DNA of 64,000 bases, taken from positions 58,547,145-58,611,144 of the forward strand of contig NC_092344.1 in assembly GCF_963676685.1 (NCBI RefSeq). Reading direction: 5' to 3'. Source of the DNA: Mytilus edulis (Eukaryota > Mollusca > Bivalvia > Mytilida > Mytilidae). Below, piece by piece: positions 45,801 to 48,652 of this stretch. Every line of letters begins with the position of its first letter. Positions within the stretch are counted from its first letter, which is position 1. The position numbers were made by a program, and so were the translations under genes. The notes under the pieces were generated by a model. That model was not told where the DNA came from. It saw only the letters and a list, made by a program, of their open reading frames with translations, and ran no database searches.

Positions 45801-47342
45801 TTTTAGATATATTGATGATGTTCTTTCAATAAACAATCCGAACTTTACTGATTGGGTTCCATTAATATATCCCCAAGAACTAGAGATTAAAGAAACAACA
45901 GACAAGGCTTCTTCAGCCTCTTTTTTAGACGTATGTCTCGAATTTGACTTACACAGTCATCTCAGTACCAGAATCTATGACAAACGAGACGATTTTAATT
46001 TTGAAATTATAAATTTCCCCCACCTTAGTACCAATATACCAACTTAACCTACATATGGGATATATATTTCCCAACTTATTCGATATTTAAGAGCTTGCAG
46101 ATCCTACTCAGACTTTGTAAAACGTCATCAGTGTCTTAGTAGAAAGTTGATGAACCAGGGGTATGTCAAAGAACGTCTCGTCCTTTTTCTAAAAAAGTTC
46201 ATCGGAAGGTACCAAGACCTTGTTGATAAATATTCCGTATCAACTTCACAAATTATACGTGATGGACTTGATGTATAGATTCTGCGTACTGATGTTGTTT
46301 ATCATCTTAACAACGTGTTATATTGTTCTTTCATTTGTCTTTGTTCTATTATTAATATAACTTTTACTGTTGGATTGTTTTATGTGATATCCATTTCAAG
46401 TGGCTCGGTACTTAAACATCCCGTTAATGTGTTTGTATTATATTTCATTTTTTGCTGGTGTGTTTTGTATATGCGACTTTTTGTATTTCTGTATTTCTTT
46501 GGTTCTTATTACATGACTCTGTGGTTTAAAAGATTCCGTCAGTATGATATTGTTCTATTTTATGTCATTATGATATATTTCTATTATGAATTACAAAATA
46601 CGTTGAACCACAAACGTCAAAATTATTCAATCACGTACTGGAATGAACTATTTGTGGATTTTTATAAATTCTATTTGACTTTTGGACTATTTTAAATCTC
46701 GGTCTATTTCTGAAATTTATTCTTACATACTTTTGATTTTTTAACCATGTATGCTAACATTGCCTATGTGAAATTTTAAAATTATTTGTCAATGAACGAC
46801 ATATATATGTGTCAGACACGCGAATCAATGAATGTGTTTGTAGATAGATGTTTTTGTGTTCTGTTAAATTGTTCCTTTTAAAATTGTTACACGATGATGA
46901 CTGCTGTACCCATATTTTGACTATTTCATTTATTATGTCTGATTAGTTCACGCATTATTGTAAACATAACGGAATTTGATGAGACTGTCATCGAAGTGAG
47001 AGGGTTAGCGCTATAAAACCAGGTTTAATCCACCGTTTTCTACATTTGACAATGCCTGTACAAAGTCAGGAATATGACAGTTCTTGTCCATTCGTTTTTT
47101 ATGTGTTTTGTTTTTTGATTTTGCCATGTGATTATGGACTTCCCGATTAGATTTTCCTCTAAGTTCAGTATTTTTGTGATTTTACTTTTTTTTTTCAAAA
47201 GAACTTAAATATATTTCATATTATCTTTTTTAATCAGATTGTTGATGATTTTGAGGACATGGAAGAAAGTAAAGATCTACAATTTGCAAATAAACTTGAA
47301 GAAGTCATAGATTTGATGGAGGAATCAGCAGCTGGTTCTTAG
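672..47342 (+). CDS. Plexin-like transmembrane receptor with EGF and F5/8C-type ectodomain (28 exons, 5'-partial)
   Basis: Exons: 672-875, 1903-2076, 4425-4622, 7659-7793, 13853-13914, 15434-15576, 16315-16423, 17444-17589, 20135-20323, 20579-20648, 21837-22037, 23454-23618, 24964-25189, 26366-26514, 27399-27529, 27987-28046, 28655-28726, 28927-28993, 29782-29928, 36333-36489, 36976-37140, 37863-37969, 42614-42694, 43583-43737, 44261-44408, 44723-44854, 45179-45262, 47238-47342. All introns are GT-AG, phases agree at each junction, and 1259 complete codons precede TAG. Residues, counted from the first full codon: EGF-like 1-67, F5/8C-like 68-191, EGF-like 192-236, linker 237-257, four IPT/TIG 258-610, TM about 619-645, plexin RasGAP with inserted GTPase-binding domain 674-1259. 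Known of the family: plexins are cell-surface receptors whose cytoplasmic GAP acts on Rap/Ras-type GTPases and whose inserted domain binds Rho-type GTPases; the usual ligands are semaphorins, bound through a Sema domain. No Sema or PSI domain is visible here, so the ligand is unknown. The 5' end is outside the window. The exon model is by eye, so a small exon could be missing. Confidence 0.9.
876..1902. other. Intron 1 in window, nothing recognised
   Basis: AT-rich with no long frame, no obvious repeat and no additional cysteine-rich exon. Confidence 0.5.
1903..2076 (+). CDS. Exon 2: N-terminal half of F5/8C-type (fucolectin-like) domain
   Basis: Encodes NIASNSS...LVTDGNKTSC...IWVQVDIEEK...REIFLDLI. 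The NIA start, the (V)DGN turn before a cysteine, and the W-x-Q-V-D-I strand are hallmarks of fucolectin-related galactose-binding (discoidin/F5-8C) domains. Acceptor TTTACAG ends at 1902, donor GTATGT at 2077; phase 1 in and out. Confidence 0.85.
2105..2600. repeat. Dispersed bivalve-type repeat
   Basis: Begins GAGCTCACCTGGTCAGAAGG and contains the GC-richer CGTCCGGCGTCCGTCG tract and a TTTAACCAAACTTGG segment, unlike the surrounding AT-rich intron. A diverged second copy with the same order of words (CTTTTACAAAAATCTT, AACCAAACTTG, AAGATCTATCTGCCCTGAAA) lies at about 3330-3600. I recognise this as a mussel/bivalve interspersed repeat; no coding capacity. Confidence 0.6.
2640..3330 (+). mobile_element. 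3' tail of a Penelope-like element (truncated copy)
   Basis: Closely matches, base for base over several hundred nucleotides, the segment 46515-47175 that follows the reverse-transcriptase remnant at 45757-46279 (shared words include CACAAACGTCAAAATTATTC and ACACGATGATGACTGCTGTA). No RT sequence precedes it here, so only the 3' tail is present. Confidence 0.6.
3330..3600. repeat. Second, diverged copy of the 2105-2600 repeat
   Basis: Shares TTTTACAAAAATCTT, ACCAAACTTG and GATCTATCTGCCCTGAAA in order with 2105-2600. It abuts the Penelope-like tail. Confidence 0.5.
4230..4376. repeat. Foldback (MITE-like) element
   Basis: Arms 4230-4274 and 4332-4376 are near-perfect inverted repeats (AGACATTAATAGTACATCGA... 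versus ...TGCACTATTATTGTCT) separated by a GC-rich ~57-nt loop. It would form a long hairpin. Lies 48 bases before exon 3. Confidence 0.75.
4425..4622 (+). CDS. Exon 3: C-terminal half of F5/8C-type domain
   Basis: Encodes a segment ending RYMIYVPP...SSLEVCEVGIVG. The R-Y-hydrophobic strand followed by L-E-x-C-E-x-x-x-x-G is the classical last strand of fucolectin-like domains, with the closing cysteine present. Several N-x-S/T sites. Acceptor TTTTAG, donor GTAAGT at 4623; phase 1 in and out. Together with exon 2 it gives about 124 residues, near full domain length. Confidence 0.85.
5532..6117 (+). repeat. Satellite subfamily A, about 1.7 units of ~353 bp
   Basis: Two successive copies starting AGTTATCAAAGGTACCAGGA at about 5532 and 5885. 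Each contains the word CAGACGCGCGTTTCGTCTAC (or variant) and ends with GGCTGGTGATACCCTCGGGG and a CCACCAGCAGTGGCATCGAC segment. Confidence 0.85.
6837..7115 (-). repeat. Dispersed repeat, inverted copy of 39880-40145
   Basis: Reverse complement of the tail following the RT remnant at 39067-39510, with GGGGAATGTGCCAAACAGAC, CACCCGGAGGCGTCC and GGCGCAAAAATGCGGCGGGG all found inverted there. Probably a Penelope-like or related 3' tail. Confidence 0.7.
7659..7793 (+). CDS. Exon 4: 8-cysteine EGF-like module
   Basis: Encodes about 45 residues beginning GCPPANYGPLCNKMC and ending GWSGDQCEIG, with eight cysteines spaced as in laminin-type/MEGF EGF repeats. Acceptor TTTTTAG, donor GTAGGA at 7794; phase 1 in and out. 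The glycine made across the exon 3/4 junction gives the usual module boundary ...VGCPP. Confidence 0.88.
8826..9485 (+). repeat. Satellite subfamily B, about 1.9 units of ~352 bp
   Basis: Units start at about 8834 and 9186 with AAAATTAACGGTACCAATTT and share CAGATGCGCATTTCGACAAT and AGTACCGAAGTACTGGCTAC. The two units are almost identical. The last ~110 bp of each unit resemble subfamily A (GGTGATACCCTCGGGGAC, CCACCAGCAGAGGCATCGAC). Confidence 0.85.
9745..9935 (-). repeat. Diverged copy of the 6837-7115 repeat
   Basis: Shares ACTAGTTCAGT, CATACAAGACTAACAAAGG and a GAC-TTGAAACAGACAGACGCA segment with that family; older and more diverged. Confidence 0.5.
10349..11567 (+). repeat. Satellite subfamily A, about 3.4 tandem units of ~354 bp
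   Basis: Unit starts at about 10349, 10706, 11060 and 11413, each AGTTATCAAAGGTACCAGGA-like. The array breaks off 150 bp into the fourth unit. Open frames inside the array are by-products of the repeat and are not genes. Confidence 0.9.
11740..12570 (-). mobile_element. Degenerate non-LTR retrotransposon (LINE) 3' end
   Basis: In - strand frames it reads WKLLNNIIATNQLLFKLKIS then NISKCNFC, typical of the region after the RT domain in LINE ORF2 (W-x-L-L-N-x-I-I-x-T-N, then a C-x2-C zinc-binding motif). The frame is shifted near 11880, after which it continues LKEFWDKVEHLLAQL.... No RT core remains. Confidence 0.6.
12579..13330 (-). repeat. Satellite subfamily B, inverted copy, about 1.7 units
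   Basis: Reverse complement of the 8826-9485 units, for example GCATGAGGGAGAT... inverted at 12773 and AGTACCGAAGTACTGG inverted near 13040. Facing the + copies at 9 kb, it gives a ~4-kb interval bounded by inverted satellites. Confidence 0.8.
13853..13914 (+). CDS. Exon 5: linker between EGF module and first IPT
   Basis: Encodes DAHCMVNSITLAKTCVPIVDK, with two cysteines. It converts phase 1 (EGF/F5-8C block) to phase 0 (IPT block), so it marks the seam between the two architectures. In plexins and MET this position is normally the end of a PSI domain; here only a C-x-P-I-V remnant-like tail precedes the IPT. Acceptor TTTTGCAG, donor GTAATA. Confidence 0.75.
14230..14830 (+). mobile_element. 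Degraded Penelope-like reverse transcriptase fragment
   Basis: A + strand frame from 14246 reads FRYTDDVLSLHNSNFGDYVE then RIYPIEQEI, equivalent to the RT motif FRYIDDVLSLNN...IYPSELEI of the copy at 34814-35953. The active-site Y-I-D-D has become Y-T-D-D and the frame soon decays. A short GATGTGGTATAAG...CAATGAGATAACTCT tail repeat follows at about 14762. Confidence 0.65.
15434..15576 (+). CDS. Exon 6: first half of IPT/TIG domain 1
   Basis: Encodes VYPSSGPVNGGTLVTITGKY..., the canonical IPT start (P-x-x-G-P-x-x-G-G-T-x-x-T-I-x-G), with several N-glycosylation sequons. Acceptor CAAACAG, donor GTAAAT at 15577; phase 0 to 2. Confidence 0.92.
16087..16230 (+). repeat. Single diverged unit related to satellite B
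   Basis: Shares ACGGTTCCAATTTT, GCAGATTTCGACAGCAAATG and TCTTTTCAGGGATGCT with subfamily B. It ends about 85 bp before exon 7. Confidence 0.5.
16315..16423 (+). CDS. Exon 7: second half of IPT domain 1
   Basis: Continues as (E)LTCVIGKGNTN...YKYFSFK; the I/L-T-C-x-x strand is the typical IPT core cysteine. Acceptor CTTACAG, donor GTATGT at 16424; phase 2 to 0. Confidence 0.85.
17444..17589 (+). CDS. Exon 8: first half of IPT domain 2
   Basis: Encodes KPMIIEVSPLKGIVFGGTTVTIRGEHI..., an IPT opening (I-x-x-V-x-P-x-x-G-x-x-x-G-G-T-x-V-T-I-x-G). Acceptor ATTTCAG, donor GTATAG at 17590; phase 0 to 2. Confidence 0.92.
17590..20134. other. Intron 8, mostly unique AT-rich sequence
   Basis: No coding evidence. 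A short inverted satellite A fragment (AGAGTCTTATGTAAAAGAAA, then CGCGCGTCTGGTAT) is at about 19747-19785, and a GACTGTCCCTCTG short dispersed repeat is at 19558. Confidence 0.5.
20135..20323 (+). CDS. Exon 9: second half of IPT domain 2
   Basis: Encodes a stretch with IKCKTG and ending FQYLPDPTFNISSEPQ..., where F-x-Y-x-P-D-P-T-F is the signature end of plexin/MET IPT domains. Acceptor ATTACAG, donor GTATGA at 20324; phase 2 in and out. Confidence 0.9.
20579..20648 (+). CDS. Exon 10: first part of IPT domain 3
   Basis: Encodes SGGSTFTIQGEGFNNVGEVT..., the S-G-G-S-x-x-T-I-x-G-x-x-F motif of an IPT domain. Acceptor TTTCTCAG, donor GTGAGT at 20649; phase 2 to 0. Confidence 0.88.
20985..21170 (+). 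repeat. Copy of the CCAAGTCAGGAATATGACAG repeat
   Basis: Shares GGTTTAATC-CCATTTTCTACAT and GTACCAAGTCAGGAATATGA with 3180-3310, 22850-22970, 44925-45000, 47020-47150 and, inverted, 33690-33760. Part of the Penelope-like 3' tail family. Confidence 0.6.
21837..22037 (+). CDS. Exon 11: rest of IPT domain 3, start of IPT 4
   Basis: Encodes EKPCNVPDDYLAVCETPP...FDG...LEYVNDPTFEKF...SSIKIM. The C-x-T-P-P strand and Y-x-x-D-P-T-F end are plexin-like. Acceptor TTTTTCAG, donor GTAATG at 22038; phase 0 to 0, 67 codons. Confidence 0.9.
22850..22975 (+). repeat. Diverged copy of the same tail repeat
   Basis: TTTAATCCACCGTTTTCTAC, then CCAGGTCAGGTATTAT and TTTGTTTGATGTGTTTG, in the same order as the other copies. 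Confidence 0.5.
23323..23360. repeat. (CT)n microsatellite
   Basis: Pyrimidine-only run of CT and CTTT units in intron 11. Confidence 0.9.
23454..23618 (+). CDS. Exon 12: membrane-proximal IPT domain 4
   Basis: Encodes GKNILNGARPTDYTIHIGLDGSC...LITCFPPKSVP...VHVI. With the end of exon 11 (SSIKIM-GKNI) it matches the I-x-I-x-G-x-N-L start of the last plexin IPT. Acceptor TTTATAG, donor GTAAGT at 23619; phase 0 to 0. Confidence 0.85.
24036..24150 (+). repeat. Truncated satellite A unit
   Basis: First ~115 bp of the unit only (ATCAAAGGTACCAGGATTAT, AACGCGCGTTTCGTCTACAT). Confidence 0.8.
24440..24600 (-). repeat. Dispersed repeat with AGAGGGACAGTCAATCTCAT
   Basis: Shares the CCAGAGGGACAGTCAA core with 3601 and, inverted, 19558. 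It has an A-rich word CAGACAAACAATAGAACAAA that I recognise from mussel repeats. The long - strand frame across it is not credible as a gene. Confidence 0.5.
24964..25189 (+). CDS. Exon 13: juxtamembrane segment and transmembrane helix
   Basis: Encodes VNVGNIKAYIGDLLY, then a hydrophobic helix (about residues 619-645, LAFVVGALAAALATA...VVIL) closed by RKKKKK as stop-transfer signal, then a charged juxtamembrane helix (FKMELMTREEMIRKASREG) like the plexin juxtamembrane coiled segment. Acceptor ATAAAAAG, donor GTTAAG at 25190; phase 0 to 1. Confidence 0.92.
26366..26514 (+). CDS. Exon 14: start of plexin cytoplasmic RasGAP domain
   Basis: Encodes EFADAQMNIRDIKADL...VPYSSYQNYILHQLFPNQ...NNPLLHDSE. 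F-A-x-x-Q and P-[FY]-x-x-Y-x-x-Y-x-x-x-x-L-F-P are the expected N-terminal GAP motifs of plexins. Acceptor CTTTAG, donor GTAAGA at 26515; phase 1 to 0. Confidence 0.93.
27399..27529 (+). CDS. Exon 15: plexin RasGAP, segment 2
   Basis: Encodes ITDDRKAGIKSAIEKFEMLLSNKLFLKSL..., matching the plexin helix K-F-x-x-L-L-x-N-K-x-F-L-x-x-x-I-x-x-L. Acceptor ATTTTAG, donor GTAATA at 27530; phase 0 to 2. Confidence 0.93.
27987..28046 (+). CDS. Exon 16: plexin RasGAP, segment 3
   Basis: Encodes KAHFASVLSISLLGNMRLFF, matching the plexin R-x-x-V-A-S-L-L-x-x-A-L-x-G-K helix. Acceptor ATTTTAG, donor GTAAGT at 28047; a 60-nt exon, phase 2 in and out. Confidence 0.9.
28655..28726 (+). CDS. Exon 17: plexin RasGAP with first catalytic Arg pair
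   Basis: Encodes DLVQCLLVDMVRSSTKKQQK then VLFRR; the R-R at residues 810-811 (the second Arg spans the junction) is at the position of the first GAP arginine finger of plexins. Acceptor TTTTTTTTAG, donor GTACGT at 28727; phase 2 in and out. Confidence 0.92.
28927..28993 (+). CDS. Exon 18: plexin RasGAP, helix after Arg pair
   Basis: Encodes FDSITMRLMVNWLQIGLYKH, matching the plexin pattern x-E-x-x-x-x-K-M-L-x-N-W-x-x-I-x-L-Y directly after the RR motif. Acceptor TTGAACAG, donor GTATGT at 28994; phase 2 to 0. Confidence 0.92.
29782..29928 (+). CDS. Exon 19: linker into Rho-GTPase-binding domain
   Basis: Encodes SRSGIHLFMLYRAVQTIIEM then GPIDALTGNSKNTIAEEKLL then KMRIEYQSL. G-P-[IV]-D-A-x-T-G and E-x-x-L-L are highly conserved in plexins ahead of the GTPase-binding domain. 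Acceptor GATTGCAG, donor GTAAGT at 29929; phase 0 to 0. Confidence 0.94.
29997..30659. mobile_element. 663-bp TIR element, copy 1 (non-autonomous DNA transposon)
   Basis: Starts GGTAGCACTCCACAGTTAG and ends with its exact reverse complement, giving 19-nt perfect terminal inverted repeats. Flanked by TTA on both sides, as in PIF/Harbinger-type insertions. No transposase; a 90-codon frame inside is shared by both copies and not recognisable. Begins 68 bp after the donor of exon 19. Confidence 0.85.
30660..31403. other. 744-bp spacer between the two TIR elements
   Basis: AT-rich with no frame and no similarity noticed elsewhere in the window. May be part of a composite mobile unit bounded by the two copies. 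Confidence 0.4.
31404..32066. mobile_element. 663-bp TIR element, copy 2
   Basis: Same length and orientation as copy 1, offset by exactly 1407 bp. I see only three base differences between the copies, so the duplication is recent. Flanked by TAA on the left and TTA on the right. Confidence 0.85.
32824..33197. mobile_element. 374-bp MITE with 20-nt perfect TIRs
   Basis: Starts AGGGTGCATTTCTTTCTAAC and ends with the exact reverse complement. The interior is rich in CGTTTGTT/AACAAACG words. No coding capacity; the target-site duplication is not obvious. It lies in the intron before exon 20. Confidence 0.85.
33370..33790 (-). repeat. Penelope-like tail copy
   Basis: Shares AATACATGAATTTGGGAT and AAGTACCGTGACACGTCTTA with 34675-34725 and contains the inverted GACTTGGTACAGGGCA tail word. 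It is the outer part of the same element family that lies at 34.6-36.1 kb. Confidence 0.6.
33899..34050 (+). repeat. Diverged satellite A fragment
   Basis: AATACGCCAGAAGTGTATTT, then ACACAAGACC and GTTGTGCCAAAAACGGC are in the same order as in the satellite A unit. Confidence 0.6.
34560..34813 (-). repeat. 3' flank of the RT element
   Basis: Follows the RT stop on the - strand and resembles 33370-33600 (AATTTGGGAT-AAGTACCG), so it is the start of the element's 3' tail. Confidence 0.5.
34814..36150 (-). mobile_element. Penelope-like retroelement reverse transcriptase (nearly intact ORF, one upstream stop)
   Basis: A continuous - strand frame of about 379 codons (34814-35953) encodes an RT. 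Visible motifs: LYWIPKLHK near residue 4, KTFDFSTLYTTIPH (87-100, catalytic Asp in F-D-F-S), VGIPMGTNCAPLLADLFLY (176-194), and FRYIDDVLSLNN with the Y-I-D-D active site at 223-226. The frame continues upstream of 35953 (DEILQNHKSVLLSFGIN...) to about 36076, where a single TGA (complement of 36077-36079) interrupts a region otherwise reading ...HYISKIS-stop-IDKTTGNP. Beyond about 36150 the frame is lost. The motif set is that of Penelope-like or closely related bivalve RTs; I see no GIY-YIG endonuclease after the RT. It sits antisense in intron 19 of the plexin-like gene. Confidence 0.8.
36333..36489 (+). CDS. Exon 20: Rho-GTPase-binding domain (ubiquitin-like fold), part 1
   Basis: Encodes TLQIDLNG...YPVKVLDCDTISQVKQKC...; V-L-D-C-D-T-I-x-Q-x-K is the diagnostic motif of the plexin Rho-binding domain. 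The 6.4-kb intron before it carries most of the large intronic transposons. Acceptor TATTTAG, donor GTATGT at 36490; phase 0 to 1. Confidence 0.95.
36976..37140 (+). CDS. Exon 21: Rho-GTPase-binding domain, part 2
   Basis: Encodes EWQQGKAGKLLLNDIDNTSD then RNNGLVCLNTLKHYMVQDDS. L-N-T-L-x-H-Y-x-V-x-D is conserved in all plexins. Acceptor ATCTTAG, donor GTAAAT at 37141; phase 1 in and out. Confidence 0.95.
37863..37969 (+). CDS. Exon 22: loop leading back into the GAP domain
   Basis: Encodes VNSTEIRTESVTSEDITLLM...ETHKWHL; the terminal W-H-L is the start of the plexin W-H-L-V-K motif where the GAP domain resumes. Acceptor TTTGCTAG, donor GTATAC at 37970; phase 1 to 0. Confidence 0.87.
38990..39510 (+). 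mobile_element. Penelope-like RT C-terminal fragment
   Basis: The + frame from 39067 includes PMSLISQLVRFARVCNNVLD then FNERNLCITEKLLHQGF, which parallels YGVYISQLIRYSRACSHYTD then FIYRSVLLTQKLLQQSY at the end of the RT in 34814-35953. The RT core is missing. The frame continues to SLHRN before TAA at 39508. Confidence 0.7.
39511..40150 (+). repeat. 3' tail of the RT fragment
   Basis: Includes AACCCCGCCGCATTTTTGCG and GACGCCTCCGGGTGCGGGA, then GTTGTCTCTTTGACACATTC; the same words occur inverted at 6837-7115 and, diverged, near 51745 and 59970. Element tail next to its RT, which ties this common repeat to the RT family. Confidence 0.65.
40160..42613. other. Remainder of intron 22
   Basis: At 40475-40745 there is a dispersed repeat (GTTCGTCTGTCCCGCTTCAG, TTGGTACACACGTTCCCTG, GAACATAGAAAATGACAGTG) of a type I recognise from bivalve genomes. 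The rest is AT-rich with nothing recognised. Confidence 0.5.
42614..42694 (+). CDS. Exon 23: plexin GAP, second half begins
   Basis: Encodes PNLSDDIKSNRETDFGDIFL then NRLFHTK, matching plexin I-x-E-I-[FY]-L-T-R-L-L-x-T-K. Acceptor TTTCCAG, donor GTAAGA at 42695; phase 0 to 0. Confidence 0.93.
43583..43737 (+). CDS. Exon 24: plexin GAP, helical segment
   Basis: Encodes LLLTDYIDSTFEGLID...SLSISIRYFLHMLDKLGNDF...VLQAWKNEW, matching the plexin pattern with F-x-x-x-L, A-I-K-Y-[FL]-F-D-x-L-D and W-K-x-x. Acceptor TTACTAG, donor GTAAGT at 43738; phase 0 to 2. Confidence 0.92.
43925..44180 (-). repeat. GATGTGAC...GAGATAACTCTCCATC tail repeat
   Basis: The core (GATTGGCAATGAGATAACTC) matches copies at 14762 and 63083 and inverted copies at 55046-55096 and 56022-56060. 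Confidence 0.6.
44261..44408 (+). CDS. Exon 25: plexin GAP with second catalytic Arg
   Basis: Encodes YGTRVWAPLIGKPNILFDVN...PCLDILRQVFVESFT.... R1108 in T-R-V-W aligns with the second GAP arginine in the plexin L-R-F-W motif, and K-P-x-x-x-F-D matches K-N-P-Q-F-V-F-D. The usual W-V-N is W-A-P here. Acceptor ATTTTAG, donor GTCAGG at 44409; phase 2 to 0. Confidence 0.94.
44723..44854 (+). CDS. Exon 26: plexin GAP, C-terminal segment
   Basis: Encodes ESPPQKLLFHKDIPRYRKLI then D. S-P-x-x-K-L-L-[FY]-x-K-D-I-P-x-Y is a signature of plexin GAP domains. Acceptor TTGAACAG, donor GTAATT at 44855; phase 0 to 0. Confidence 0.95.
45179..45262 (+). CDS. Exon 27: plexin GAP, C-terminal helix
   Basis: Encodes AQRSELKFSRQSTIHQLYNL then FIGKYKTE; S-x-x-x-x-x-x-x-A-L-x-x-L-Y-x-[FY]-x-x-K-Y is the plexin-like pattern. 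Acceptor CTTTCAG, donor GTAAGC at 45263; phase 0 to 0. Confidence 0.93.
45757..47175 (+). mobile_element. Penelope-like RT 3' half plus tail, in last intron of the gene
   Basis: The + frame reads FRYIDDVLSINNPNFTDWVP then LIYPQELEI...YDKRDDFNF, with the Y-I-D-D active site, to about 46046, where a TAA interrupts NIPT-stop-PTYG. The same frame then continues IYISQLIRYLRACRSYSDFV to DGLDV and TAG at 46279. The tail 46280-47175 contains the segment shared with 2640-3330. 5'-truncated; same strand as the host gene. Confidence 0.8.
47238..47342 (+). CDS. Exon 28: plexin C-terminus and stop codon
   Basis: Encodes IVDDFEDMEESKDLQFANKL then EEVIDLMEESAAGS and TAG. L-A-x-K-L-x-x-V-I-x-L-M is the conserved plexin end, so the cytoplasmic region is full length. 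The final residues do not form an obvious PDZ-binding motif. Acceptor TTAATCAG at 47230-47237. Confidence 0.93.
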   Translation: MVDDFEDMEESKDLQFANKLEEVIDLMEESAAGS

Positions 47343-47407
47343 TTTCAGAAATCTCTCTCATCTCAAAGAACTGTTCATAAATGTGTCTGCATGTAGAAAT
47401 GTAATTG

Positions 47408-47413
47408 AATAAA
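47408..47413 (+). terminator. Polyadenylation signal AATAAA of the plexin-like gene
   Basis: AATAAA lies 66 bases after the stop codon, in GTAATTGAATAAAAAC. It gives a short 3' UTR; later A/T-rich alternatives exist downstream and transcript data would be needed to choose. Confidence 0.6.
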
Positions 47414-48207
47414 AACAAACTACGATATACCAGTAACATTTTGGGTATTATTATAGATTAGGTGGGATCAATCATTAATGTTTTGTTAGATCAACGGAAT
47501 TATCTTTTAATTCGTAAAATGAAAAACCAACTTGCAAATGGATTGACGTGGTATTTAACGTGCAATTATAATATGTAAAAAATGTGTACAAACTATATAA
47601 TTATAATCACTAATTGTACTTTGACCAGAATTCATTATTGTAGTTCTTCAGGAATGTTAAACATTTTTTGATTACATATTAGAAAAGGAGTCCAAATTAC
47701 AGAGTCAAAATACACTATGCATTATACATTTCTTTACTCATTACATTACACATTATACATTTCTTTACTAATTACATTATACATATTTACATACTACATC
47801 TAGTTATATCATTCCTCATACGTCTTTTTTCACAGACTTTTTACTTTATGACTGTATTATGACAAATCATGTTATACCTTAACTATTTTTAATTGAAGAA
47901 AATTTGATATTGACGTTTTAAAATAAAAAATCAACAACATCATATATTTAGCTAAGATTTTTATTATAAATAGTGCATTAATAACATGCTAATGATACTT
48001 TTACAACATTTTAATCAGACTCTAATGCAAAAACAGTCTCCGGGACAAGTTTGCAATTCCGCTGAGTGCAAAAGTTGTCACCTTAATTTTTGGAGTTAAG
48101 TCAAAACAAAGTTGATAACTTGGTTGGTATTGGTTCCCTGATATTTGTCCTAAAATTTTTTGGATCTAGCACCACTGTTGAAAAAGTTATGCCCCTTTTT
48201 TCAACAA

Positions 48208-48652
48208 TTTCCTCAGAGGAAAAGTACTTTTCCTCAAGGGAAATCAAATTTCCCTGAAGGAAAAAGATTTTTCCTCAAGGGAAATTGTTTTTTCCTCAAG
48301 GGAAAAAGATTTCCCTTAGGGAATTTGCTGCATAATTATTTCCTTTGAGGAAATTCTATTTCCTTTGAGGAAATTCTATTTCCTTAAAGGAAATTCTTTT
48401 TCCTTTGAGGAAATTTGCAGCTTCAAATTTTCCTTGGAGGAAATACTTTTTCCTGTGAGGAAATTTGTAGCTTCAAATTTTCCTTGGAGGAAATACTTTT
48501 TCCTGTGAGGAAATTTTTGGCAAACACTTTTCCTTGGAGGAAAATTCAAGACAACAAATTTCCTCTAAGGAAATCATTGATCTTCAAATTTCCTCTAGGG
48601 AAATTTCTGAACATCAAATTTCCCTTAAGGAAATGTTTTTCCTCTATGGAAA
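48208..48652. repeat. Array of 19 short palindromes, TTTCC-N5-GGAAA
   Basis: I count 19 copies of a 15-nt imperfect palindrome (for example TTTCCTTTGAGGAAA, TTTCCTCAAGGGAAA, TTTCCTTGGAGGAAA) in 445 bp, at irregular spacing of roughly 20-40 nt. The arms are invariant except copy 6 (one mismatch) while the 5-nt centres and the spacers vary. Not coding: every frame reads as FP-GK-like noise. It lies about 800 bp after the gene's poly(A) signal. Confidence 0.9.

Noticed and set aside
46315..46695. 126-codon hydrophobic frame as a membrane protein gene
   Set aside because: Lies in the T-rich 3' tail of the Penelope-like element and partly within the segment repeated at 2640-3330, where the frame is not kept.
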